Shown here piece after piece: positions 10,169 through 19,887 of a DNA stretch of 64,000 nucleotides. The stretch is from Bdellovibrio sp. ZAP7. Its GTDB lineage: Bacteria > Bdellovibrionota > UBA1018 > CAIMNF01. Numbering within the stretch: position 1 is the stretch's first letter; every line of letters begins with the position of its first letter. The stretch is from contig CAMCGZ010000013.1 in the NCBI GenBank assembly GCA_945874535.1, forward strand, positions 1 through 64,000, in the 5' to 3' direction. The translations under genes were made by a program, and so were the position numbers. The notes under the pieces were generated by a model, which saw nothing but the letters and a program-made list of their open reading frames with translations, had not been told where the DNA came from and ran no database searches.

Positions 10169-11056
10169 ATGGAACAGAAAAAAGAAGCAAAAACCCGTCA
10201 AGGCAGCGGTTACCTCAAGCAACTCTATTCGACTGCCAGAGTCAGCGCAGACAATACCCACAGCGGACTGAAGGGGCTCACCACCTTTTTGGTGAACTTC
10301 ATTCCGGTCGAGAAAGTGGACGCATCCGAACTGCAGGTCCGGACCCACTTTGATGAAGCCGAAATCGCGGCACTGGCTCACTCAATCAAGGAACACGGCG
10401 TGCTCCAGCCGATCCTGGTGGTCCAAGACGGTGATCGCTACAAAGTGATCGCCGGTGAGCGCCGCTTGCGCGCCTCGAAAATGGCTGGCCTGGAGCGCAT
10501 TCCGGCCCGCGTGATTCACTCGAGCGACAAAGCGGTGCACGAGATCGCCCTTCGCGAAAACCTCGACCGGGTGGACCTGCATCCGATCGAAGAAGGCGAA
10601 GGCTATCAGTCCCTGATCACGGCAGGTGCCTATCCGAGCCACGATGCGATCGCCACCGCCTTCGGCAAGAAAAAATCCCGCGTCACCGAGTGTATCGGCT
10701 TCACCCGACTTCCAACTGAAACCAAACAACTCTTGATCGAGAAGAGCCTGAAGGGCCGCGCCATCCTGCGCACCCTTCTGAACTCTCCCGTCGAAGAGCA
10801 TGTGGCAATCATAGCAAAGGCCACCGATGACGATGAAACCGGACTCCTCGTCGAGACCAAGGGAAAGGTGCTGAAAACGAGCACGGAACCCAAGGAAAAC
10901 GGCCCGAAGCCCTTCCTCTTTGCCGTGACCCCGAAGAAAGTGAAAGTTCCCGGATTCACCTGGAAAGCCGGCGAAGGCAAGGACCGCCTGCTCGAGATGC
11001 GTGAAGAGCTCAAAAAGCTCTCGGACGCGATCGATCAGACCCTCTCGAAGATGTAA
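10169..11056 (+). CDS. parB: ParB-family partition protein
   Basis: KEHGVLQPILVV...GERRLRASKMAG...ALRENLDRVDLHPIEEGEGYQ, the ParB/Spo0J N-domain motifs. Confidence 0.92.
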   Translation: MEQKKEAKTRQGSGYLKQLYSTARVSADNTHSGLKGLTTFLVNFIPVEKVDASELQVRTHFDEAEIAALAHSIKEHGVLQPILVVQDGDRYKVIAGERRLRASKMAGLERIPARVIHSSDKAVHEIALRENLDRVDLHPIEEGEGYQSLITAGAYPSHDAIATAFGKKKSRVTECIGFTRLPTETKQLLIEKSLKGRAILRTLLNSPVEEHVAIIAKATDDDETGLLVETKGKVLKTSTEPKENGPKPFLFAVTPKKVKVPGFTWKAGEGKDRLLEMREELKKLSDAIDQTLSKM

Positions 11057-11073
11057 GAGTCGCCCTTAAATAC

Positions 11074-11111
11074 AAAAAGCCCGGGTCGGGGTTTCCGATC
11101 CGGGCTTTTTT
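11074..11111. terminator. Bidirectional Rho-independent terminator between parB and the convergent CobW gene
   Basis: AAAAAGCCCGGGTCGGGGTTTCCGATCCGGGCTTTTTT. Confidence 0.9.
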
Positions 11112-12307
11112 CATTCCTCAATCACTTCCCACTCCGGGAACGGATCTTTGGCCTTCCGCCAGTGACCCCCACCGAGTTTTTGTTCCTCAGGAGTAAGCAA
11201 ACAGGCCTGAAGCATCTCCGTCAGGCGGCCGCGGTCGAGATCCTGTCCGATCAGGACGATCTCATTCAGGCGATCGCCGAATACCGGATCCCAAAGCTTA
11301 CGGATCCGAGTGAGCTCTTCTTCGTCGACGTCCCATTCGTCTTCGGGGGTTGCAGCAAACCAGTTGCCACCGGATTCGACATTGCTCACACAACCCGCTT
11401 GCGACCAAACCCCGATCAGATCGGGACGCGTGGCAATCCAGAAAAACCCCTTCGAGCGGATCACTCCTTCCCAGGGAGTGTGGAAGAGATTCCAAAGCCG
11501 CTCAGGATGAAAGGGCTCCTTGGCACGGAAAACAAAACTCTCGATTCCGTATTCATCGACCTCCGATTTTTCCTCGCCGCGAATGATCTTGAGCCAACCG
11601 GGATTGCTTTGTGCCCGCTCGAAACTGAATCGACCGGTATTGAGCACCAAGTCGAGACTCACCTTGGATCGAACGGTTTCGATCACCGTGGCATCCGGAT
11701 TCAAGCGCTGGATGAAGCTCTTCAGCGCATTTTTCCGGTCTGAATCCATCAAATCCGCTTTGTTGAGGAGAATCACATCCGCGAACTCCACCTGGTCGAT
11801 CAAAAGATCTGTAATGGTCCGCTCATCCTCTTCACTGATCTCGAGTCCATCGGCTTTGAGCTCGCGCCCCTCTTGCACCTGCTCGAGAAAGTTCGCGCCA
11901 TCCACCACCGTGACCATCGTGTCGAGCCGGGCAAAACGCGAAAGGGACTCACCGTTTTCGTCCTCGAATGTGAAGGTCTCAGCCACAGGCAAAGGCTCCG
12001 AAATCCCCGTGCTCTCGATCAGAATGTGATCGAAGCGCCCCTCGGAAGCGAGGCGCTTGACCTCGATCAGCAGGTCCTCCCGGAGCGTGCAACAGATACA
12101 GCCATTCTGCATCTCGACGAGCTTTTCTTCGGTTCGCGAAAGCGCCATTTCGTTTTTGACCAGGGCGGAGTCGATATTGACCTCGCTCATGTCATTCACA
12201 ATGACCGCCACACGCTTTCCCTCACGGTTGTGAAGGATGTGGTTCAATAAGGTGGTTTTGCCGGCACCCAAAAAGCCGGACAAGACGGTAACAGGCACGG
12301 TATTCAT
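11111..12307 (-). CDS. CobW/COG0523-family GTPase (putative metal chaperone)
   Basis: [36 protein letters not shown] motif, C-terminal CobW domain. Confidence 0.93.
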   Translation of the reverse strand: MNTVPVTVLSGFLGAGKTTLLNHILHNREGKRVAVIVNDMSEVNIDSALVKNEMALSRTEEKLVEMQNGCICCTLREDLLIEVKRLASEGRFDHILIESTGISEPLPVAETFTFEDENGESLSRFARLDTMVTVVDGANFLEQVQEGRELKADGLEISEEDERTITDLLIDQVEFADVILLNKADLMDSDRKNALKSFIQRLNPDATVIETVRSKVSLDLVLNTGRFSFERAQSNPGWLKIIRGEEKSEVDEYGIESFVFRAKEPFHPERLWNLFHTPWEGVIRSKGFFWIATRPDLIGVWSQAGCVSNVESGGNWFAATPEDEWDVDEEELTRIRKLWDPVFGDRLNEIVLIGQDLDRGRLTEMLQACLLTPEEQKLGGGHWRKAKDPFPEWEVIEE

Positions 12308-12355
12308 GCAACCGTCGTACAGTAAGTGCAAACCGCTTGCAACAAAAAGCGGGAA

Positions 12356-13546
12356 TCAGGTCCCGTCACCCGGGCGTTCACCGGGGGCGTTGTAGTCCTT
12401 TTCGCAGCGCAGGCTTTGCTTCCAAGTCTGGGCATTCCGCTCGGTGAAGTTCTGATACATGTGCTGGGCAAGTTTCTTTACGAACTCAGGCTCTTCAGTA
12501 AAGATCCCGAACTCCCGGTTCCGCGTCAGACTGGCGTTCGAACCGTTGACAGACCCCACCCAAGCGCGCTTGCTATCCACCAAGATGGCCTTGGTATGCA
12601 GATAACCCGGGCGACCATTGACAGGGATGCTCGCGTTGAAAGTTTTGGTATTCACGCCGGCTGCGTCGAACTCCGAGTAAATCCGGGTCCAGCCCGCCAC
12701 TGCGTTCTCGTCAGGACGACCAAACGCACAGGCGCTTGCGACCATGATGAACACCTTCACTCCCCGGCGGGCCGCACGCACGATGGCGGCATTCATCTCG
12801 GGGTTTTTCAGGTATTGGTTTTCGAGTTGGACGGTTTTCTTGGCCGAGTCGATGAACCGGACCAAAGGATCAAGTGAGAAGGGACTGACCGAGATCCGGC
12901 CTCCGGTCGAGTTCACGATCGCAGGGATGTCCACGGCGCGATTCTCCGTGTCGGCCCTGACAATCGACTGGATCGCCTTGACCACCACGGGATCGCGACT
13001 GACCACGGTGTAATCACGATTGCAGATCGGCGGATTCTCGGATTTCTCGCAAAGATTGGAGGGATTGAAGTTCCCGGTGCTGAGCATGACCAGCTTCGAG
13101 TCGGCCACGACGATTTTTCCATGCTGGAAGCAAACTCCGCCGGGTGCACACAGGCTCTTGTTGAAGGGGGCGTACACTCCGCCGTTTTTACGGACGTGTT
13201 TGACGAAGCCCTTCATCTCCTGGCACTTGGCATCGTCTGCCGGACCTACCGGATAAAACACTTTGCATGCATCCACCGGATCCGCATCCTGGACAATGCT
13301 CAGCTTCACTCCACGCTCCATGGCTTTCTTGAGCGCGTTCATGATCTTGGTGCTCTTCAGCGTATAAACTTCGAGCTCGAGAGTCTTCTCGGCGCCATTG
13401 ATCAGGCTCAGATGGGGAGCCCCTTCGGAGTTCTCGTAAAAGCGGTCAAGGGATTGAGCCGAAGCCGAAACGACCGGCAAGTAGGCCTGCGAAACGATCG
13501 CGACCACCGCTAAGAACCGAACCAGCTTGGATTGCGCTTGGATCAT
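12356..13546 (-). CDS. Secreted phospholipase D-like protein
   Basis: Signal peptide plus two HxK motifs: FQHGKIVVADSKLVMLSTGNFN and YLHTKAILVDSKRAWVGSVNGS. Confidence 0.88.
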   Translation of the reverse strand: MIQAQSKLVRFLAVVAIVSQAYLPVVSASAQSLDRFYENSEGAPHLSLINGAEKTLELEVYTLKSTKIMNALKKAMERGVKLSIVQDADPVDACKVFYPVGPADDAKCQEMKGFVKHVRKNGGVYAPFNKSLCAPGGVCFQHGKIVVADSKLVMLSTGNFNPSNLCEKSENPPICNRDYTVVSRDPVVVKAIQSIVRADTENRAVDIPAIVNSTGGRISVSPFSLDPLVRFIDSAKKTVQLENQYLKNPEMNAAIVRAARRGVKVFIMVASACAFGRPDENAVAGWTRIYSEFDAAGVNTKTFNASIPVNGRPGYLHTKAILVDSKRAWVGSVNGSNASLTRNREFGIFTEEPEFVKKLAQHMYQNFTERNAQTWKQSLRCEKDYNAPGERPGDGT

Positions 13547-13811
13547 TCCGAACCCCCGCAACGGTTTTGCCAGAAGAAAGCACGGGATTCAAGCACTTGT
13601 TCTGATGGGGTACGTTTTTTTAAGGGCTTGAAACTAAAAGAGTTTAGCTGAATTCGAATCAAGCCGCCCGATACGGTGGAGTTCATCAAGATGGAAGGGG
13701 GCACGGAGCTGGGCATATCCCAATAGGAGCAAGGACCGTTCCAGCAAGGCCTGCTCCCAGTTCGACCCCGGCACCCCTCAGTGTAAAAAACTTCGACAGG
13801 TGAAAACAGAA

Positions 13812-13840
13812 CCGCCTCTCCCGGAATCCGGAAGAGGCGG
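13812..13840 (-). terminator. Intrinsic terminator downstream of tig
   Basis: CCGCCTCTCCCGGAATCCGGAAGAGGCGG stem-loop; read on the minus strand it is followed by TTCTGTTTT. Confidence 0.75.
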
Positions 13841-13867
13841 CCATTCGATCGTCTGGAAAAGGAAGGG

Positions 13868-15214
13868 TTACTTGGCCTTCTTCTCTTTGATCTTGGCAGC
13901 TCCGAGGATGAACCGGATGGTCAACTCCTCGCGAACCCGGTATTCAAAATTGGAACGGTCCCGTGGATTGGCTTCGAACCGTGACTTCAGGGACTCGGCA
14001 TCGGTGCCGAAGCCGGCGGCCATCTGCTGGAGCTCGGCATCCAGATCGGCCTCCTTCGCCTCAATCTTCTCTTTTTTGGCGATCGAATCGAGAAGGATTC
14101 CTGCACGGACCTGGGTCTCAGCGCGCTTTTTGAAATCCTCGAGCTGGCTCATGATCGCAGACTGGACCATCTGGTCATTGAAACCGTAACGCTTGAGCTC
14201 GTTTGCGTAGTCATCCGCAAGAGCGCGCATCTGGCTGTAAACCAGAGCCTGTGGCACCTCGAAACTGTTCTTTTCGATCAGCTTCTCGATCATCTGGTTG
14301 CGAAGAAGGTTTTCGTTCTCTTCCTTCTTGGTCTTGGCCAAACGCTCTTTGGACTTGGTTTCGAAATCGGCGGAGCTTTCAAAGCCGAACTCTTTAGCCA
14401 ACTCCTCGGTCCACTCGGGAAGCTTCTTTTCTTTCACTTCGCGAACATCGATCGTGTATTCGGCTTCTTTGCCTGCGAGATTCTGGTCCTTGTAGTCGCT
14501 GGCGTAAGTCATCTTGAAGGTGTTCGTTCCACCGGCCTTCACACCGATCAGACCCTTTTCAAATTCGGGAATCAGCTGGCCGCTGCCGATTTCGGCGGTG
14601 CGGTTGCCTGAGAGATTGGCATCCGGGGTGAAGCCCGCATCGGTCTTCAATTTTCCTTCGTATTTGAAATCCACATAATCGCCGGTTTTTGCGGCGCGAT
14701 CGACGGGAAGCATCTCGGCCTTGCGGTTCAGGAGATTCTTTTTAACAGCATCAAGGTCTTCTGCGCTCACTTCATCGGTGGCTTTTTCGAGAGCCAGTCC
14801 CTTGTAATCCTTAGGCTCGACTTCTGGCACGATTTCGACCGTGGCCGCGAAAGAGAGCGGCTCACCATCGTGAATGTGAATGTGGTGGTGCTGGTGACCT
14901 TCTTCTCCTTCGTGTCCGTGGGGAACACCCTCGATCTGGGGCTCGCCGACGATGCGAAGCGGGTGCTGCTGGAGCGCCTCGGAGTAGGATTCGCTGATCA
15001 GCGACTGGAGGGCGCGCTGCTTCACGTCCTCGGCGTAAAATTGCTTCACCATGTTCAGAGGAACCTTGCCGGGGCGGAACCCTTTGATCGATGCCGTCTT
15101 CTGAGTCTCGAGGAACTTCTTCTCAACGGTCTTCTGAACCCGGTCTGCCGGGATGGTGACCAGGAACTTCTTCTGAATGGGGGAAATGGTTTCCAACTTG
15201 ATTTGAGTTTGCAT
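13868..15214 (-). CDS. tig: Trigger factor (ribosome-associated PPIase chaperone)
   Basis: KGFRPGKVPLNMVKQFYAEDVKQRALQSLISESYSEAL; FKBP-type middle domain; Tig C-domain. Confidence 0.95.
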   Translation of the reverse strand: MQTQIKLETISPIQKKFLVTIPADRVQKTVEKKFLETQKTASIKGFRPGKVPLNMVKQFYAEDVKQRALQSLISESYSEALQQHPLRIVGEPQIEGVPHGHEGEEGHQHHHIHIHDGEPLSFAATVEIVPEVEPKDYKGLALEKATDEVSAEDLDAVKKNLLNRKAEMLPVDRAAKTGDYVDFKYEGKLKTDAGFTPDANLSGNRTAEIGSGQLIPEFEKGLIGVKAGGTNTFKMTYASDYKDQNLAGKEAEYTIDVREVKEKKLPEWTEELAKEFGFESSADFETKSKERLAKTKKEENENLLRNQMIEKLIEKNSFEVPQALVYSQMRALADDYANELKRYGFNDQMVQSAIMSQLEDFKKRAETQVRAGILLDSIAKKEKIEAKEADLDAELQQMAAGFGTDAESLKSRFEANPRDRSNFEYRVREELTIRFILGAAKIKEKKAK

Positions 15215-16025
15215 AGGGCTCTGGTTTATACCAAACCCGCTCCAAAGTCAGCCCTTTTGCAGGCGCAGTGGGTCCGACGGCGTGCCGGTCACCGTTACGC
15301 AACAAATCGGGCATTTCTGAGGATTTGCGATGTTTTTCGCCGATTTGGAGCAGGGTCCCCGCGATTCCGCGGACCATCTGCTTCAAAAACCCCGTTCCGA
15401 CGAGCCTGACCCGGACCATGGAATAGCCGGCCTCATCCAAATCCTGACCGGGAAAGGCGGGCATCGGAAGCCGGGAGACCTCCGCCTCGAGGATCGTCCT
15501 GACCGTGGATTTCCCCGGGTTTCCGCCGGAGGCCTGGAACACCTTGAAATCATGTTCCCCCACCAGGCAGGAGACCGCCTCTTGCATGGCAACTTCATCC
15601 AACCGGCGGTGAATCCACCAGGAGACTTCCTTCCATTGGGGCAGATCGGAGGGCCCCTGAAGGAAGTAGTAGCTGTATTGCTTCTTGATCGCGGACCTTT
15701 GGGCGTGAAACTCCTCGGGAACGCGCATGGCTTCCATGATCCGAATGTCGCGTGGAAGCAGTGAGTTCAGCCCCCGCCTGAGCACATCAGTGGTGAACCG
15801 GTCCGTGGACAAACGAAAGTGGACCACCTGTCCGAGCGCATTCACCCCCGCATCGGTCCGTCCGCTTCCGACCACGGTTACGGCATGATTCGCCATTTTT
15901 GAAAGTGCGGCCTCAACCGTTTCCTGAATGCTCGGAAGAAGGTCCGGGCGCTCCTCCGCCAACTTCTGCCGTTGCCAACCGCAGTAGTTCCGTCCGATGT
16001 AAGAGATCCGGAGTGCGTACTTCAT
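15123..16025 (-). CDS. truA: tRNA pseudouridine synthase A
   Basis: MKYALRISYIGRNYCGWQRQ; VVGSGRTDAGVNALGQVVHF; start chosen at MKYAL. Confidence 0.93.
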   Translation of the reverse strand: MKYALRISYIGRNYCGWQRQKLAEERPDLLPSIQETVEAALSKMANHAVTVVGSGRTDAGVNALGQVVHFRLSTDRFTTDVLRRGLNSLLPRDIRIMEAMRVPEEFHAQRSAIKKQYSYYFLQGPSDLPQWKEVSWWIHRRLDEVAMQEAVSCLVGEHDFKVFQASGGNPGKSTVRTILEAEVSRLPMPAFPGQDLDEAGYSMVRVRLVGTGFLKQMVRGIAGTLLQIGEKHRKSSEMPDLLRNGDRHAVGPTAPAKGLTLERVWYKPEPYANSNQVGNHFPHSEEVPGHHPGRPGSEDR

Positions 16026-16030
16026 GCCCG

Positions 16031-18241
16031 TCAGATCTCGAATAGGAAGCCGGCGTAGACCCCGGAGCGTCCAAATGAGACTCCCGTACGATTGAAAGAG
16101 GACAGATAAAAGTATTCTGCCACGAGATAAGTGTGTTGGATTCCACGGGAGAGCCATCCGTCGAGCGCAGTCTTGGAATCGAAGAAATCGAGTGCGAGCG
16201 CCAACCCGCCACTTCCGGTGAAAGCGAATGAGTAACCCCGCTTGTCGCCCGCATCATCTTCACGGATCTCGGAGTAAAACACCGCTCCTGCTCCGGCCGA
16301 AACATAGGGCCTCAAAAACCGGAGAAGGTTGAAGCGGTATGTGGCGTTCAGGAGCAAGGGAATCTGAAGGAAGGTGAATCGGGTTTGGGAAACAGAGCTG
16401 CTGTTGAAGTTAAAACTGAGGAGTCCGTAACCTGTCGAGTAGCTGAGCCCCGTATCGAACCCCAACCCAAAACTCCCGAGAAATTCTGAATGGAACAACT
16501 GTCGCTCATAATGGAGCATGAGCTCCGGTTGCCAGTTCGTTCCGTAGAGTGCGTCGAAACCGATGGTCCCGGTGGAGTTGGTGACCGTCATGCCGGGAGA
16601 GACGCCGATCTTGAAGCCGATGGCTGATTCGATGTCGGGACGTTCCAGCACCGCCTTTTTGGAATCCGATGACTTCTGCTCAAGCGGTCCCGACAGCCAG
16701 GGATCTTCACCGATTTTCTGTCGTTCTTTTTCCGTATACCCTTCGACCGATTCCTCTTCTGGAAAGTTGGTGCCGATTCTTTGTGAATAAGTTCCGGGCC
16801 GCGAAGGAGGTGCTGCTGGAGCGGTCGGTGGATTCGCTTCGTCCGGGATGTCGAGGGTCGGATTCCCTTTCTTGAGACGATCGATGTAGGGCTGTGGGGA
16901 TGAAGCCTCATCGGCCCCCGAAAACTCCAACCAGAGCCAAGCGGCCAGCTCGACTGGTGCCAGTAAACGGAGTGCGAAGGAGCGGATCACCGGCTTGTCC
17001 CAGGCCCACTCCGCGAAGGCCGGCGAGTGCCGGTAGTAGGTCCGGATGAACTCACGACCGAAAGCGGTTTTGGCGAGAATCCGGTCTCGGAACTTCCGGA
17101 GCATCATCACCGGTGCAGCACGTCCGTCTTGGTAGGCGGCTGTTGCAATGAAGCACTTGCTTTCGGTCAGAACACCTTTGATGGACTGCGAAGCCACATA
17201 GGGTGACGGGACGGTACAAGAAAGGGACGAAATCAGGCCAACCTCGTTTTGCGAATGAAGGTAGGCCTGGTAAACGTTGTCGGCCCCGTTCACCGAATTG
17301 ACGAAACCCGTTACGGCCTGACTCCCACCCACAATATCGACGTAGGCGGTGATCTCGTTCGACGGAAGCGTGTTGGTGGTGATCGCATTCAGAGGAAAAC
17401 CGGAACTCACCCGGCTCGCCATGAAGAGCAGCGACTCGACCGAAACCCCCGAATCACTCACGGTCGCTCCGGCACCCGTACCGGAACTGTAGTTGGAGGG
17501 ATTGATGTAAACCTGTCCATCTCCTGGAAAGTAGTAATCGCTGATTCCTCCGGAGGGGCAGGAAACGGTGGGTGCGATATCGGAAACAGACAGCGTGAAA
17601 GTTGTCGTATCGACGGTTCCGCCGCTGACGGCTCCCGTTGTGACGTAATCGTTCACCACGCTGAAGGTGACGACGATCGGTTGAGTGAGCGTTTTTCCGG
17701 CCAAGGTGCTGTAAGCATTACTGGCACAGAGGCTGCCCGTAGAAGCGCCCGGAGTATTGCACAGGCTCGAGAATGAGAATGCGACTCTGAGCACGGTTCC
17801 GAACTGATAGGCCGCGGAGAGGTTCGAAGCTCCCGTGCGGGAACCTTGGCAGGAAATGTTTCCGTTGGCCCCGCAAACCGGAGGCTCGGTATTACTTGAA
17901 ACGATTCCTGCTCCGTAAAGTGGAATTTCGCTCCCAGCGGTGGAGTTCACGGACAGTGTCACCACGATGTGCTGATTGGCGTTGACCGTGAAAGGTTTGT
18001 TGCTGCTCACATCGAGCCAAACCATATCGTCCACAGTGGAGGAATCCGTTTCGAGAAAACGGTAGCCCGCTGTCCCGTTGACGAAGCCCGAAAAAGGATT
18101 CCCGCTCGCACTTCCCGCCAGCGAAATGGTGTATCCGGTGTCACCCAGTACTCTCTGGGGCAAAGGAGCAGGCGGATTCACCAGGACCGTGGCACCTGCA
18201 CTCCAGCTGAAAACCAGTCCTGCCAGAATCCAAGCCAGCAT
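16031..18241 (-). CDS. Secreted protein: N-terminal passenger, internal CFI-box domain, C-terminal outer-membrane beta-barrel
   Basis: Signal peptide; CFIATAAYQDGRAAPVMMLRKFRDRILAKTAFGREFIRTYYRHSPAFAEW in mid-protein; alternating amphipathic strands ending ...GRSGVYAGFLFEI. Confidence 0.8.
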   Translation of the reverse strand: MLAWILAGLVFSWSAGATVLVNPPAPLPQRVLGDTGYTISLAGSASGNPFSGFVNGTAGYRFLETDSSTVDDMVWLDVSSNKPFTVNANQHIVVTLSVNSTAGSEIPLYGAGIVSSNTEPPVCGANGNISCQGSRTGASNLSAAYQFGTVLRVAFSFSSLCNTPGASTGSLCASNAYSTLAGKTLTQPIVVTFSVVNDYVTTGAVSGGTVDTTTFTLSVSDIAPTVSCPSGGISDYYFPGDGQVYINPSNYSSGTGAGATVSDSGVSVESLLFMASRVSSGFPLNAITTNTLPSNEITAYVDIVGGSQAVTGFVNSVNGADNVYQAYLHSQNEVGLISSLSCTVPSPYVASQSIKGVLTESKCFIATAAYQDGRAAPVMMLRKFRDRILAKTAFGREFIRTYYRHSPAFAEWAWDKPVIRSFALRLLAPVELAAWLWLEFSGADEASSPQPYIDRLKKGNPTLDIPDEANPPTAPAAPPSRPGTYSQRIGTNFPEEESVEGYTEKERQKIGEDPWLSGPLEQKSSDSKKAVLERPDIESAIGFKIGVSPGMTVTNSTGTIGFDALYGTNWQPELMLHYERQLFHSEFLGSFGLGFDTGLSYSTGYGLLSFNFNSSSVSQTRFTFLQIPLLLNATYRFNLLRFLRPYVSAGAGAVFYSEIREDDAGDKRGYSFAFTGSGGLALALDFFDSKTALDGWLSRGIQHTYLVAEYFYLSSFNRTGVSFGRSGVYAGFLFEI

Positions 18242-18250
18242 CCGACCTCC

Positions 18251-18985
18251 TCAGCCTTCCTGGGGCTTTCTCAGAATGCAGATGTATCCGGCCCAAAGTA
18301 CCGACAACACGAGATACAGGTATCCGGTCAGAAACAAGGTCATCTCGGGAGCCTGGATGGCCGAGAGTATGAACAACACCGGCACCAGCAGGATCCAAGC
18401 CTTTCCCTTTGAGCGCCAGTTGACCTCCTTGAAGGAAGGAAAAGGAACATGACTGACCATGAGCAAGCCGAACAGAATTCCAAGTGCGCTCATGAAAATG
18501 GGAAGGCTTTCTACCGGGAACCAGGAGAACTTATCCTGAACGAGCACGGTGGTCACAATCAGACCCGCCGAGGCCGGAGAGGGAAGTCCCTGGAAATACC
18601 CTTTTCTAATCTTGGCGAGCTTGGTCGGATCTTTTTCTTCCACGCTGACGTTGAAGCGTGCCAGGCGGAGTGCTGCTCCGATGGCATAGAGAACTGCGGC
18701 ACTCATTCCGAGGCTGGCGTTTTGGGCAGCGAAAGAATAAAGCAAAATGGCAGGAGCGATCCCGAACGAGGTGAGGTCAGAGAGAGAATCGTACTGAACA
18801 CCGAAGGCTGAAGTGGCCCGAGCGAATCGGGCGATCCTTCCATCGAGGGAGTCACAAACCGCTCCGATCACGATGTACCAGGCCGCTCTGAAATGGTCTC
18901 CCTGCAGGGAGTGGATCATGGAGAGAATGCCACAGACCAGATTGGCCGTAGTCACCAGATTCGGAAGGATGTAGATCTTCTTCAT
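18251..18985 (-). CDS. pssA: CDP-diacylglycerol--serine O-phosphatidyltransferase
   Basis: CDP-alcohol phosphatidyltransferase motif DSLDGRIARFARATSAFGVQYDSLSDLTSFG. Confidence 0.92.
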   Translation of the reverse strand: MKKIYILPNLVTTANLVCGILSMIHSLQGDHFRAAWYIVIGAVCDSLDGRIARFARATSAFGVQYDSLSDLTSFGIAPAILLYSFAAQNASLGMSAAVLYAIGAALRLARFNVSVEEKDPTKLAKIRKGYFQGLPSPASAGLIVTTVLVQDKFSWFPVESLPIFMSALGILFGLLMVSHVPFPSFKEVNWRSKGKAWILLVPVLFILSAIQAPEMTLFLTGYLYLVLSVLWAGYICILRKPQEG

Positions 18986-19037
18986 ACGATGATTTCATCA
19001 TAACAGAAAGCCGGAGCACCGCAATGAAAGCCGGAGG

Positions 19038-19880
19038 TCAGGACTTTCCACCCCGCGGATGCATCGGGCTCGGAAGGATTCGTCCTTTTTGCAGATTGAT
19101 CTCGGCTTCGGAAGCACGCAAGTAACGGGGCCTGAGCCCTGAGGGAGAGCGGACGATGCCTTGCTGGATCGCCTCGAAGGCGAGACGGGTGAGAGCCGAG
19201 GTCTGGACCCGATGAATTTCGGGATCCTCGATCCGGATCCGGCGGGTTTGGGGCAAGCTCTTCAGAAGATCGGGGTAACGGAGCACGGACTGACCCACAG
19301 CGATCCAACGGGCCTCGGGATATTGATCGAGCTTGGCAGAAAGTTCTTGAATGGCCGCTTCGGGCGGAATCGCCTCTTCACGGACGCCTCTCGCCCAGAC
19401 TCCGGGAAGGTCACCCTCCGCCAGTGCAACACACTCCCGAACGGACTTCCATGAGCCCGAGAGAACAAACCACTCTCCCTTGGCAGCGTCCGTCGCAGCC
19501 AGAATCCGGATCGATCCGGAATCCTCGCGTTCCTCGAGCCATGCAGAAGCCCCTCTGGCCAGGATTGCAAGGCTGGAAACAGGAATCACGGGGATTCCGA
19601 GAGTCCGTGCGAGCATCTTGGCCGTCGTGATGCCGATACGCAGTCCGGTGAAGGAACCCGGACCCACTCCGACTGCGATGCCTGAAAGCTGGTCGACTCG
19701 CCATCCAGCGCTTTGCAGAACGGTGTCGAGGCTCCAGAGCAAACGCTCCGAGTGCTTCGAGGTTTCCAGACTGAGTGACCAAGTCGCCACAGGCTTCAGA
19801 GCACCCTTTTCCACCTCGAATGCCGAGAGGATCCCAGTCAAAGAAGAGGTGTCCCAAGCGATGTAGCGCCCGTCCGTCAC
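19038..19880 (-). CDS. tsaB: tRNA threonylcarbamoyladenosine biosynthesis protein TsaB
   Basis: AWDTSSLTGILSAFEV, GVGPGSFTGLRIGITTAKMLA. Confidence 0.9.
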   Translation of the reverse strand: MTDGRYIAWDTSSLTGILSAFEVEKGALKPVATWSLSLETSKHSERLLWSLDTVLQSAGWRVDQLSGIAVGVGPGSFTGLRIGITTAKMLARTLGIPVIPVSSLAILARGASAWLEEREDSGSIRILAATDAAKGEWFVLSGSWKSVRECVALAEGDLPGVWARGVREEAIPPEAAIQELSAKLDQYPEARWIAVGQSVLRYPDLLKSLPQTRRIRIEDPEIHRVQTSALTRLAFEAIQQGIVRSPSGLRPRYLRASEAEINLQKGRILPSPMHPRGGKS

Positions 19881-19887
19881 ATGTGCC

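Noticed and set aside
13620-13800. Possible SRP (4.5S) RNA
   Set aside because: The conserved SRP core (GGUCCGGAAGGAAGCAGC) is absent on both strands; kept only as a generic structured-RNA candidate.
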